Positions 7,960-15,668 of a DNA stretch of 64,000 nt are shown here, one piece after another. Origin of the DNA: Microbacterium karelineae. Lineage in GTDB: Bacteria > Actinomycetota > Actinomycetes > Actinomycetales > Microbacteriaceae. Numbering within the stretch: the first letter of the stretch is position 1; each line of letters opens with the position of its first letter. Under the pieces are notes generated by a model. That model was not told where the DNA came from and did not search any database. It was given only the letters and a program-made list of their open reading frames with translations. Both the position numbers and the translations under genes were made by a program. Location of the stretch: NCBI RefSeq assembly GCF_009745985.1, contig NZ_WFIX01000182.1:186001-250000 (forward strand), given 5' to 3'.

Positions 7960-10214
7960 GGGGATCCGCGCCCGCGCGCCCGCGCGCCGCCGCGCCCTTC
8001 GCCGTCGCCGCCGCGATCGTGACGGCGGCCCTCCCCCTCACGACCCTGCTCGCACCCCCGTGGTTCCTCCCCGCGAGCGCGGCGGCGATCCTCGTGGTCG
8101 CAGCCGGCCACATCGCCCGGCGGGTCCATCGCGGCTTCGCGCTCGCCGCCGAGCTCATCGCGTGGATCCTCGCGACGGCGCTCGCCTTCCCCGGCCCCAC
8201 GGTCGGCGGCCTGCTGCCGTGGGGCTCCGAGTGGGGGCTGCCGGCCGTCGTGGCGTCCGCGGGGGATCAGATCGTCACGGGGGTCGCCCCGGTGCAGGTC
8301 GGCGCACCGCTCGCCTTCGCGCTGATCTCCGCGATCGCGCTCCTCGCGGTGGTCGTCGACCAGGTCGCCGTCGCGGCGCGTCTGCCCGTGATCGCGCTGG
8401 TCCCCCTCATCGCGGTGTTCATCACCCCGCAGCTCGCCGTCCCTCGCGACGACCACCTCCTGCTCGCCGTGCCGTTCGCCCTCGCGCTCCTCGCGCTCGT
8501 GGCGACGGCGCGATCATCTCGGTCGCGCTGTCGGCGCGTGCCCCCGCGCACCGGCGCCGCCACGGTCGCCGTCGCGCTCGTCGCCGTGCTCGGGGCGATC
8601 GTCGTGGCGCCGCGCCTGCCCGTCCTCCCGAGCGCCGATTCGGGGCTGCTCTCACGGCCGACGAACGTCGACGTGTCGATCGACCTCGGCGACGACCTGC
8701 GCAACGCGTCGAACGCGGAGATGCTGCGCGTGCGCACGACCGCCGGGGCCGCGCCGTATCTGCGGCTCGCGACCCACACGCGATTCGGCGCGGACGGCTG
8801 GGAGCTCGATGCGGGCGGGATCCGCCCGCTCCGCCGGGGCTTCGAGGAGGTGCTCTTCTCAGGCGTCGTGGGCGAGGTCGAGACGCGGAGCGAGCGCACG
8901 TGGATCGGCGACGTCGCCCTCGACGCCGAGTTCCTACCTGTGCCCGACGACGCGGTCGCGGTCGCCGGCGCCGCGGGCGAGTGGAACGCGCTCCTCGAGA
9001 GCCGCACCGTGCGGTCGACGTCGGCGTCGGCCGAGGGCGAGACCTACCGCGTCGACACTGCGCCCGCGGCGCCGACGCGCGACCAGCTCGACGCCTCGCC
9101 GTGGGTCGCCGACGGCGATGGCGGACGCTTCCGCGTCGACACGGCGACCCGGGAGATGACCGTCTTCGACACCGTGCCACCGGCCGCCCTCGAGGTCAGC
9201 GGCGCCGTCGCCAACGGGGCGATCGGCAGTGCGGCCCGCTCGGCCGCGGGCGATGCCCCGACACCCTACGCCGCGGCGCTCGCGCTGCAGGAGTGGCTGC
9301 GCGGATCCGAGTTCGCCTACTCGCTCGAGACCCCCGTCGAGCAGGACTTCGACGGCAGCGACGTCACGGCCGTCGAGCAGTTCCTCGAGGTGCGCGAGGG
9401 CTACTGCGTGCACTTCGCGTCGGCCTATGCGCTGATGGCGCGCGCGCTGGGGCTCCCGACGCGCATCGTCGTCGGCTTCCTGCCCGGCGCGGCGGACGGC
9501 AGCCGCGTGGACGACATGGACGTCTACTCCGTCGCCGCCGATCGCCTGCACGCGTGGCCCGAGGTGTACCTCGTCGGCATCGGGTGGACCCGCTTCGACC
9601 CGACCCCCGGCGTCGCGCAGGCGCAGGGGATCGTGGTCGACGCCGCGGATCCGACCGCCTCGCCGGAGGCGACCGCGGAGCCGAGCGAGGAACCGGAGGA
9701 GTCGGCGGCACCCACCGCGACGCCGACGATCGCGGCGGACGACGAGCAGGCGACGGGATCGTCATCCGACCGCGGCGCCGGATCCGCCTGGCTCGCCGTC
9801 GTGGGAATCGTGCTCGCCGCCGGGCTCCTGCTGCTCGTGCCGGCGATGCTCCGCCATGCGCTGCGCGTGCGACGGCTGAGCGCAGCCCGCCGCGGCGATG
9901 TGCTCGCGGCGTGGCGCGAGCTCACCGCCATCGCCTTCGACGCCCGGCTCGACCTGCACGCCGCGGAGACGCCGCGCGCGCTCGGGGCGCGGCTCGTCGC
10001 GCTCGGCGCCGCGGAGCCCGACGTGGATCGCATCGTCGCCGCCGTCGAGCACTGGGCGTTCTCGCCGGATCCCGACACGCCTGCCGACCTCGCGACGCCG
10101 CTGCGGGCGGTCGCGCGCGCGCTCCGGGCTGAGGCCGCAGGCGACCGCGCGCGTCGGTTCCTCGCGCCGCGCTCCCTCTGGGCGCGGGCGAGGACCGACG
10201 ACATCGTCAGCTGA
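7956..10214 (+). CDS. TgpA-type transmembrane transglutaminase-like protein
   Basis: The 752-residue protein has a block of N-terminal membrane helices (about residues 12-215), an extracellular region, a transglutaminase core and a late membrane helix (about 610-630) before a cytoplasmic DUF4129-like tail. The catalytic triad is visible as Cys484 in EGYCVHFASAYA, His532 in LHAWPEVYL and Asp548 in RFDPTPG. A Ser/Thr/Glu/Pro-rich linker precedes the last helix. The ATG at 7956 overlaps the DUF58 stop (ATGA), completing a MoxR-DUF58-TgpA operon. The target substrate is unknown. Its last 8 bases overlap the end of the convergent DUF1801 gene. Confidence 0.9.
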   Translation: MRGSAPARPRAAAPFAVAAAIVTAALPLTTLLAPPWFLPASAAAILVVAAGHIARRVHRGFALAAELIAWILATALAFPGPTVGGLLPWGSEWGLPAVVASAGDQIVTGVAPVQVGAPLAFALISAIALLAVVVDQVAVAARLPVIALVPLIAVFITPQLAVPRDDHLLLAVPFALALLALVATARSSRSRCRRVPPRTGAATVAVALVAVLGAIVVAPRLPVLPSADSGLLSRPTNVDVSIDLGDDLRNASNAEMLRVRTTAGAAPYLRLATHTRFGADGWELDAGGIRPLRRGFEEVLFSGVVGEVETRSERTWIGDVALDAEFLPVPDDAVAVAGAAGEWNALLESRTVRSTSASAEGETYRVDTAPAAPTRDQLDASPWVADGDGGRFRVDTATREMTVFDTVPPAALEVSGAVANGAIGSAARSAAGDAPTPYAAALALQEWLRGSEFAYSLETPVEQDFDGSDVTAVEQFLEVREGYCVHFASAYALMARALGLPTRIVVGFLPGAADGSRVDDMDVYSVAADRLHAWPEVYLVGIGWTRFDPTPGVAQAQGIVVDAADPTASPEATAEPSEEPEESAAPTATPTIAADDEQATGSSSDRGAGSAWLAVVGIVLAAGLLLLVPAMLRHALRVRRLSAARRGDVLAAWRELTAIAFDARLDLHAAETPRALGARLVALGAAEPDVDRIVAAVEHWAFSPDPDTPADLATPLRAVARALRAEAAGDRARRFLAPRSLWARARTDDIVS

Positions 10215-10644
10215 CGGCGCGGCGCACGAGCTCGCGGATCCGCTCCTCGGCCGCGTCGGTCATCTCGATGACCGCGAACGATGTCGGCCACATCTCTCCG
10301 TCGTCGAGATTCGCCGTGTCGTCGAAGTTGACCGTGCCGTAACGGGTGTCGAACTTCGACGCCGGCTGGTAGAACACGACGACCTTGCCGTCGCGTGCAT
10401 ACGCGGGGAAGCCGTAGAACGTCTTCGGGGCGAGCTCGGGGGCCTCCTCGGAGACGATCGTGTGCAGGCGCGTCGCGACGGCGCCGTCGACACCGTCGAG
10501 CCCGTCGATCGCCTTCACACACGCCTCGAGTTCGCGGGCGAGCTTCGCCGCTCCCTTCAGCCCCTTCGTCGATCGCAGCTCCTCGGCGCGCTGCTTCATC
10601 GCGGCGCGCTCGTCGTCGCTGAACCCGCTCTTCGTGTCGGCCAT
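10207..10644 (-). CDS. DUF1801 / YdhG-like protein
   Basis: The 145-residue cytoplasmic protein has the DUF1801 core: a helical N-terminus with EACVKAIDGLDGVDG, then APKTFYGFPAYARDGKVVVF and TVNFDDTANLDDGEMWPTSF. Relatives include Bacillus YdhG/Fra, described as an iron chaperone, but many members are uncharacterised, so function is open. It stands alone on the minus strand. It converges with and overlaps the transglutaminase gene by 8 bases, so transcripts of the two genes are complementary at their 3' ends. Confidence 0.8.
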   Translation of the reverse strand: MADTKSGFSDDERAAMKQRAEELRSTKGLKGAAKLARELEACVKAIDGLDGVDGAVATRLHTIVSEEAPELAPKTFYGFPAYARDGKVVVFYQPASKFDTRYGTVNFDDTANLDDGEMWPTSFAVIEMTDAAEERIRELVRRAVS

Positions 10645-10744
10645 GTCGGTGCTCCCGTCGTCGTTCCGGATCGTGCATCCCTCACGCTACGGGTGCCGCG
10701 ACGCCGGCGCTTCTCGATTCCTGATCACCTGGACACGCGCTCGA

Positions 10745-10774
10745 TTGGTCGAGGCGGACCGAGACGGGTAACAT
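10745..10774 (+). promoter_or_regulatory. Probable promoter of the tRNA-Ser gene
   Basis: TTGGTC (10745-10750) and TAACAT (10769-10774) form a plausible sigma-70 type pair with an 18-base spacer, ending 25 bases before the tRNA. This was read by eye only. Confidence 0.45.
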
Positions 10775-10799
10775 TGTCCGAGGCCCGTTTTCGGGCTGA

Positions 10800-10887
10800 G
10801 GAGGATTCGCCTAGCGGCCTATGGCGCACGCTTGGAACGCGTGTTGGGTGCAAGCCCTCGGGGGTTCAAATCCCCCATCCTCCGCCA
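10800..10887 (+). tRNA. serT: tRNA-Ser (anticodon GGA)
   Basis: The 88-base gene folds as a class II tRNA. The acceptor arm GGAGGAT (10800-10806) pairs with ATCCTCC (10877-10883), followed by discriminator G and an encoded CCA. The D-arm is GCCTAGCGGCCTATGGC. The anticodon stem-loop ACGCTTGGAACGCGT carries GGA. There is a long variable arm (TTGGGTGCAAGCCCTC), and the T-arm is GGGGGTTCAAATCCCCC. The long variable arm and GGA anticodon identify a serine tRNA reading UCC and UCU codons. Confidence 0.96.
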
Positions 10888-10891
10888 CAGG

Positions 10892-10925
10892 ATCCCCTGG
10901 TCAGATGCATTTCCGACCAGGGGAT
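10892..10925. terminator. Perfect 11-bp hairpin after the tRNA gene
   Basis: ATCCCCTGGTC (10892-10902) and GACCAGGGGAT (10915-10925) are perfect inverted repeats with a 12-base loop, five bases after the tRNA CCA. No T-tract follows on the plus strand. The hairpin also lies downstream of the minus-strand LuxR-type gene ending at 10943, so it may serve both transcripts. Confidence 0.6.
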
Positions 10926-10942
10926 TCCGTCGTCCCCACCCC

Positions 10943-11782
10943 CTATCGAGCTGCCGGCGCCGCGCCGTACAGCGCGGCGAGCTCTGCACGGTTGCGTGCG
11001 CCCGTGCGCTTCAGGAGCTTCGAGATGTGGAACTTGACGGTGTGTGCGCTGATCCTCAGCTCGCGCGCGATCTCGTCGTTGCGCGCGCCAGCGGCGAGGT
11101 GATGCAGGACGTCTCGCTCGCGTGCCGTGAGATCCGTCAGCTCGTCGCCGTGGCTCGCCGCCGGCGCGGGATCCAGCGGGATCGCGATGGACAGATCGGT
11201 TCCCCATCCGGGCGTCGAGGCCACCTCGAGCCGTCCGTCGAGCGCGCTCACGTGCTCGGCGATCGGCCGCAGGGTGTCGTCGTGGGCGTGCAGCTCGCCG
11301 CGTCCGTCGTCGCGGATCGCGATGAGGAGGTGGAGCCCGTCGCAGTCCCATTGGATCCGCACACGCCGCGCCTCCGCCGCGTCGACGAAGGCCAGGACGG
11401 CGCTGCGCACAATCGCGCGCGCCGACTGCGCCACGTCGCCCGGCAGGGCCCGCCCGTTCGACGGCGGCTCGACGAACTGCACATCGAGCTGACCGAAGCG
11501 CACGAGCGGGCGCAGATCGCGCTTCAGCCGCTCGAAGGCCCCGACGACGGGTTCGAGGAGGTCCTGCCGACGCACATCGGCCGCGGTGCGCACGTCGACG
11601 AGGGCCGCGGCCGCGACGTCGACGGCAGCCTGCCGCGCGGCGCGGTCGTCGAGGCGCGAGGATCTGAGCGGCGCGAGGATCGATTCGAGCACGACGGCGT
11701 GCCGGTCGGACTGCTCCGCGAGTGCCCGCGCCTGCTCCGAGAGGAGCACACGAGCCGATCTCGAACCCGGGGGTCTCGTCAT
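10943..11782 (-). CDS. LuxR-type regulator with an N-terminal histidine-kinase-like ATPase domain
   Basis: The 279-residue protein ends in a clear LuxR/NarL helix-turn-helix (about 215-275): LTARERDVLHHLAAGARNDE, then IARELRISAHTVKFHISKLL. In place of a receiver domain, the region about 125-210 resembles the ATPase domain of NarL-type sensor kinases, with the ATP-lid motifs IRDDGRG and TPGWGTDLSIAIPL. The usual N-box Asn-His residues are not obvious, and no phospho-accepting histidine or receiver aspartate is evident. The first 120 residues look helical. It is divergent from hxlB with a 99-base gap and is the likely regulator of hxlBA (inference). A sensory role for nucleotide binding is possible. 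Confidence 0.78.
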   Translation of the reverse strand: MTRPPGSRSARVLLSEQARALAEQSDRHAVVLESILAPLRSSRLDDRAARQAAVDVAAAALVDVRTAADVRRQDLLEPVVGAFERLKRDLRPLVRFGQLDVQFVEPPSNGRALPGDVAQSARAIVRSAVLAFVDAAEARRVRIQWDCDGLHLLIAIRDDGRGELHAHDDTLRPIAEHVSALDGRLEVASTPGWGTDLSIAIPLDPAPAASHGDELTDLTARERDVLHHLAAGARNDEIARELRISAHTVKFHISKLLKRTGARNRAELAALYGAAPAAR

Positions 11783-11791
11783 CGCGCCATC

Positions 11792-11844
11792 CTATCCGTC
11801 CGGCGAGCACTGACCGAACGGCTAGTCGGTCTATCCGTCCGGCG
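11792..11844. promoter_or_regulatory. Direct and inverted repeats between the LuxR-type gene and hxlB
   Basis: The 14-base word CTATCCGTCCGGCG occurs twice, at 11792-11805 and 11831-11844, 39 bases apart in the same orientation. Between them GACCGA (11812-11817) and TCGGTC (11826-11831) form an inverted repeat. In a 99-base divergent promoter region this is a strong candidate operator for the neighbouring regulator. Confidence 0.55.
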
Positions 11845-11881
11845 GAGGGCGTGCGGGCCCCGACGCCTGCAGGATCGATCC

Positions 11882-12460
11882 ATGACCACGACGCAGACCG
11901 CCGCCGCCGCGGCCGTCGACCGGCTCTCCGACGAAGTGGGCCGCACCCTCGCCGACATCGCCTCCTCTCAGGATGAGCCCTTCGCCCGACTGGCGGACTC
12001 CGTCGTGTCGGCTCGCCGCGTCTTCGTCCTCGGCGCCGGGCGATCCGGTCTCGCGCTGCGGATGACGGCGATGCGCCTCATGCACCTCGGCCTCGCCGTG
12101 CACGTCGTCGGCGAGACGACGACGCCCGCGATCGCGTCGGGGGATCTGCTCCTCGCCGCGAGCGGATCGGGCACGACGGGCGGCATCGTCCGGTCCGCGA
12201 CGACCGCACGCGACGCGGGGGCGGCGATCGCCGCCATCACGACCGACCCGTCCTCGCCGCTCGCCGAACTCGCCGACATCGTCGTGCGCGTGCCGGCCGC
12301 GGGCAAGCTCGACCGCTCGGGATCCGCCTCGGCGCAGTACGCGGGCAGCCTCTTCGAGCAGACGGTCGTCCTGCTCGGAGATGCGCTCTTCCACGGACTC
12401 TGGCAGCGGGGAGGCGCCTCGGCGGACGACCTCTGGCGCCGCCACGCGAATCTCGAATGA
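11882..12460 (+). CDS. hxlB: 6-phospho-3-hexuloisomerase
   Basis: The enzyme isomerises D-arabino-hex-3-ulose 6-phosphate to fructose 6-phosphate, the second step of formaldehyde fixation by the ribulose monophosphate pathway. The 192 residues form one SIS (sugar isomerase) domain. VFVLGAGRSGLALRMTAMRL is the sugar-phosphate loop, followed by GDLLLAASGSGTTGGIV. The C-terminal QYAGSLFEQTVVLLGDAL is typical of the PHI family. The ATG at 11882 is preceded by CAGGA. It lies 49 bases before hxlA, the partner enzyme, which settles the specific assignment. Confidence 0.92.
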   Translation: MTTTQTAAAAAVDRLSDEVGRTLADIASSQDEPFARLADSVVSARRVFVLGAGRSGLALRMTAMRLMHLGLAVHVVGETTTPAIASGDLLLAASGSGTTGGIVRSATTARDAGAAIAAITTDPSSPLAELADIVVRVPAAGKLDRSGSASAQYAGSLFEQTVVLLGDALFHGLWQRGGASADDLWRRHANLE

Positions 12461-12509
12461 CCTCCGCCGGCACCCTCACCGCGCCGGCGACACCACAGAA
12501 AGCAGGAGC

Positions 12510-13133
12510 ATGAAGATCCAGTTCGCCATCGACACCCTGACGACCGAGAAGGCCCTCGAGCTCGCGGCGGCCGCCGCCGAGCACGTCGACATCCTCGAGC
12601 TCGGCACACCCCTCATCAAGAGCGAGGGCCTTTCCGCGATCACGGCGATGAAGGAGGCCCACCCCGACAAGGTCGTGTTCGCCGACCTGAAGACGATGGA
12701 TGCCGGCGCGCTCGAGGCCGACATGGCGTTCACGGCCGGCGCCGACCTCGTCACGGTCCTCGGCGCGGCCGACGACAGCACGATCCTCGGCGCCGTCGAG
12801 GCGGCGAAGGAGCACGGCAAGGGCGTCGTCGTCGACCTCATCGGCATCGCCGACAAGGCCGCGCGGGCGCAGCAGGTCGTCGCGCTCGGCGCCGACTTCG
12901 TCGAGATGCACGCGGGCCTCGACGAGCAGGCCCAGGAGGGCTACTCGCTCGACGGGCTCCTCGCGGCCGGTCGCGCATCGGGGGTGCCGTTCTCGGTCGC
13001 GGGCGGCGTGAACGCGTCGTCGATCGCCGCCGTGCGCGAGTCCGGGGCGCAGACCGCCGTCGCCGGCGGCGCGATCTACGGTGCGCCCGATGTGTCGGGC
13101 GCCGCCGCGGCGCTGCGGGGTGCTCTCGCCTGA
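12510..13133 (+). CDS. hxlA: 3-hexulose-6-phosphate synthase
   Basis: This enzyme condenses formaldehyde with ribulose 5-phosphate to hexulose 6-phosphate. The 207-residue protein closely resembles Mycobacterium gastri RmpA as I recall it, starting MKIQFAIDTL and carrying VDILELGTPLIK, FADLKTMDAGALEADMAF, LVTVLGAADDSTI, VVVDLIGI and FVEMHAGLDEQAQEGY. These cover the orotidine-decarboxylase-superfamily barrel with its metal and phosphate sites. AGGAG lies 5 bases before the ATG. A strong terminator follows. With hxlB it allows formaldehyde detoxification or assimilation. A methanol dehydrogenase is not encoded in the window, but a methyl-group-releasing LigM-like enzyme is. Confidence 0.96.
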   Translation: MKIQFAIDTLTTEKALELAAAAAEHVDILELGTPLIKSEGLSAITAMKEAHPDKVVFADLKTMDAGALEADMAFTAGADLVTVLGAADDSTILGAVEAAKEHGKGVVVDLIGIADKAARAQQVVALGADFVEMHAGLDEQAQEGYSLDGLLAAGRASGVPFSVAGGVNASSIAAVRESGAQTAVAGGAIYGAPDVSGAAAALRGALA

Positions 13134-13145
13134 CGCTCCGCTCAG

Positions 13146-13182
13146 AAGGATCCCCGCGCCCGACGAGGGCGCGGGGATCCTT
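13146..13182 (+). terminator. Rho-independent terminator of hxlBA
   Basis: AAGGATCCCCGCGCCC (13146-13161) pairs perfectly with GGGCGCGGGGATCCTT (13167-13182) across a five-base loop and is followed by a short T run. It sits 12 bases after the hxlA stop. Confidence 0.92.
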
Positions 13183-13194
13183 TCGTAAGGAGAC

Positions 13195-13226
13195 TTGACC
13201 TAACCCCTGAAAAGAATTATTTTCAG
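13195..13226 (+). promoter_or_regulatory. Promoter with overlapping palindromic operator before the RpiR gene
   Basis: TTGACC (13195-13200) and TATTTT (13218-13223) make a -35/-10 pair with a 17-base spacer. The -10 box is covered by CTGAAAA (13207-13213) and TTTTCAG (13220-13226), an AT-rich palindrome with a six-base centre that stands out from the GC-rich surroundings. A further TTTTCA half-site lies near 13251-13256. Repressors of the RpiR/MurR family bind such palindromes, so autoregulation of this operon is inferred. Confidence 0.75.
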
Positions 13227-13264
13227 AGGACCCACTCATCGGCGAGTGTGTTTTCAAAGGGGCG

Positions 13265-14185
13265 ATGGTGTCACAGACCGTGGACGACGACAGCAACCTG
13301 CTGATCGCGCAGCGAATCGACACGACACGTGTCGATATGTCGGCGGCGATGGTGAAAATCGCCGATCTGCTGGGCGAGCGACCAGCCGCCCCGGTCGAGT
13401 GGACGATCACCGAGCTCGCGAAGCGCGCCGACGTCTCCCCCGCGACCGTCACCCGCTTCTGCCGCCTGCTGGGGTTCCCCGGCTACATCCAGTTCCGTGT
13501 CGCGGTCGCTTCGGAGGTCGGCCGGGGCGATGTGAGCGAGTCATGGACCGCCGACATCGGCCGCGGCTTCCGCCCCGAGGACGATCCGCAGACGATCGCG
13601 CGCACCCTCCTCGCCGCCCACACACAGGCGCTCCAGGCGACGACCGAGCGGATCGACCTGGAGAGCCTCACGCGCGTCGCCCGCGCGATCGCGGAGTGCC
13701 GCCACCTCGACATCTACGGCGTCGGCGGCAGCGGGGTCATCGCCGACGAGCTGCAGATGCGCCTGTACCGGATCGGGATCCACGGCCACAGCTGGTCGGA
13801 CGTGCACAGCGGGCTCGCGAGCGCCGTCCAGCAGACGGCCGACTCGGTGGCCATCGGCATCTCGAACACCGGACGCACCGACGAGACGCTGCAGATGCTG
13901 TCGCAGGCGGGATCCGTCGGCGCCCTGACCGTCGCCCTCACCTCCGAGCCGGAGTCGCCGCTCGCCCGCGAGGCCGACGTCACGCTCGTGACCGCGGGTC
14001 CCGGTCCGTACCTGCAGCCCGACGACCTGTCGGTGAAGCACTCGCAGCTGCTCGTGGTCGACCTCATCTACCTCATCACCGCACAACAGGACTTCGGCGG
14101 CATCGCCACGAAGCTCGCCGCATCGGCCATGGCCGTCTCCGACCATCGCCGCCCCACGGGCCCGCCGCGCGCGGCGCGGCGCTGA
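13265..14185 (+). CDS. MurR/RpiR family transcriptional regulator
   Basis: The 306-residue protein has an N-terminal RpiR helix-turn-helix, WTITELAKRADVSPATVTRF (about 46-65), and a C-terminal SIS domain that should bind a phosphosugar (LDIYGVGGSGVIADELQMRL; then AIGISNTGRTDETLQ). It starts with ATG 13265 behind AAAGGGG. It is the first gene of an apparent operon with an NgcEFG-like importer, so its ligand is probably an amino-sugar phosphate such as GlcNAc 6-phosphate (inference). The palindrome overlapping its promoter is its likely operator. Confidence 0.88.
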   Translation: MVSQTVDDDSNLLIAQRIDTTRVDMSAAMVKIADLLGERPAAPVEWTITELAKRADVSPATVTRFCRLLGFPGYIQFRVAVASEVGRGDVSESWTADIGRGFRPEDDPQTIARTLLAAHTQALQATTERIDLESLTRVARAIAECRHLDIYGVGGSGVIADELQMRLYRIGIHGHSWSDVHSGLASAVQQTADSVAIGISNTGRTDETLQMLSQAGSVGALTVALTSEPESPLAREADVTLVTAGPGPYLQPDDLSVKHSQLLVVDLIYLITAQQDFGGIATKLAASAMAVSDHRRPTGPPRAARR

Positions 14186-14249
14186 CCTCTCGCGCCACGA
14201 CGGCGCCGGAATCCGATCGATGACGATCGTCGACAGAAGGGAACACACA

Positions 14250-15668
14250 ATGGATATCGACAAGGCACGGGTGAGCCGCCGCAATCTGCTGCGCGGCGCC
14301 ATCGCGACCGCTGTCATCCTGCCGTTCGGCGCCTCGCTCGCCTCGTGCGCGGCGCCCGGCGGCGGCGGCACGACGGGCGGCGAGCAGCCGCAGGGCGATG
14401 TGACGGCCGACAACCCGTTCGGCGTCGCGGCCAACAGCACGATCGACGCGGTCATCTTCGACGGCGGCTACGGCGTCGACTACGTCGAGAACGCCGCGGG
14501 GATCCTCGCCGGAGTCCACAACGGCGTCACGGCGGAGGTCTCCTCGTCGACGAAGATCGCGCAGGAGCTGCAGCCGCGCTTCGTCGGCGGCACGCCGCCG
14601 GACCTCATCGACAACTCGGGCGCGAACTCGATCGGCTTCAACACGATCCTCGACCAGCTCGAGGACCTCTCCGACGTGTTCGAGGCCGTGAACCTCGAGG
14701 GCGAGAAGATCGCCGACACGCTGTACGGCGGCGTCACAGCGCCCGGCACGTTCGGCGACAAGTTCGCCGCCATCAACTACGTCATGACGACCTACGGCCT
14801 GTGGTACTCGCAGAGCCTGTTCGCCGACAACGGCTGGGAGGTGCCGACCAGCTGGCAGGACCTCCCCGCCCTCGGGGCGAAGGCGAAGGAGGCAGGCAAG
14901 TACCTGTTCCTCTGGGGCCAGGAGGCCGCCACCTACTACCAGACCCTCGTCTACGACTCGGCGATCATCCAGGGCGGCGACGAGGTGCGCCTCGCGCTCG
15001 AGAACCTCGAGGAGGGCTGCTGGTCGCATCCGGTGATCCAGGACATCCTCACGATCTTCCACGAGCTCATCGAGTCGGGCTACGTCAAGCCGGGCGGATC
15101 CGGCACCCAGTTCACCCAGGCGCAGGCGCAGTGGTCGAACGGGCAGGAGGCGCTGCTGTACCCCTCGGGATCGTGGATCGAGAACGAGATGAAGGACCAG
15201 ACGGCCGACGGCTTCGAGATGGCGGGCATCGCCGAGCTGCCCCTCGACGGCAGCCAGACGACGCCGAAGGGCACGATGCGCGCCGAGGCCGGCGAGCCCT
15301 TCATCGTGCCGTCGAACGCGAAGAACCCGGCCGGTGGCAAGGAGCTGCTGCGGGTGATGCTGTCGAAGGAGGCGGCGACGTACTTCGCCCAGGAGAAGCT
15401 CTCACCGCCGATCGTGAAGGGCGTCGTCCCGGCCGACGGGTTCGGATCCACCGCTCTCGTGTCGCAGACCCAGATGCTCGAGGCCGCGGGCGAGAACGTC
15501 TTCACGGTGAAGTTCGTGAACCTCTACGGTATGAACTCCGATCAGCTGCCCATCTGGAACTCGTTCCTCGACGGGAAGATGAGCGTCGAGGAGCTCACGA
15601 AGGAGCTGCAGGCGATCACCGACCGGATCCGCGAAGACGACTCGATCGAGAAGATCCCCGCGACATGA
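14250..15668 (+). CDS. ngcE: Sugar ABC transporter substrate-binding lipoprotein, NgcE-like
   Basis: The 472-residue protein is a family 1 extracellular solute-binding protein. Its signal peptide combines a twin-arginine pair (SRRNLLRGA, residues 9-17) with a lipobox ending at Cys33 (GASLASCA), so it is probably exported and lipid-anchored. A Gly/Thr/Gln-rich spacer follows. The sequence and neighbouring permeases resemble the Streptomyces NgcEFG importer for N-acetylglucosamine and chitobiose, but specificity is a family-level inference. The ATG at 14250 was preferred over 14220 because AGAAGGG lies 8 bases upstream. The stop overlaps the next gene. Confidence 0.75.
   Translation: MDIDKARVSRRNLLRGAIATAVILPFGASLASCAAPGGGGTTGGEQPQGDVTADNPFGVAANSTIDAVIFDGGYGVDYVENAAGILAGVHNGVTAEVSSSTKIAQELQPRFVGGTPPDLIDNSGANSIGFNTILDQLEDLSDVFEAVNLEGEKIADTLYGGVTAPGTFGDKFAAINYVMTTYGLWYSQSLFADNGWEVPTSWQDLPALGAKAKEAGKYLFLWGQEAATYYQTLVYDSAIIQGGDEVRLALENLEEGCWSHPVIQDILTIFHELIESGYVKPGGSGTQFTQAQAQWSNGQEALLYPSGSWIENEMKDQTADGFEMAGIAELPLDGSQTTPKGTMRAEAGEPFIVPSNAKNPAGGKELLRVMLSKEAATYFAQEKLSPPIVKGVVPADGFGSTALVSQTQMLEAAGENVFTVKFVNLYGMNSDQLPIWNSFLDGKMSVEELTKELQAITDRIREDDSIEKIPAT

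Noticed and set aside
7688-10132. An 814-codon arginine-rich frame overlapping the transglutaminase gene on the same strand.
   Set aside because: It is the +1 shadow of the TgpA gene; composition (Arg/Ala/Pro) is not protein-like and no domain is seen.
12510-13133. Assigning the hexulose-phosphate synthase as 3-keto-L-gulonate-6-phosphate decarboxylase.
   Set aside because: The sequence is very close to RmpA-type synthases and hxlB is adjacent; no ascorbate-use genes are near.
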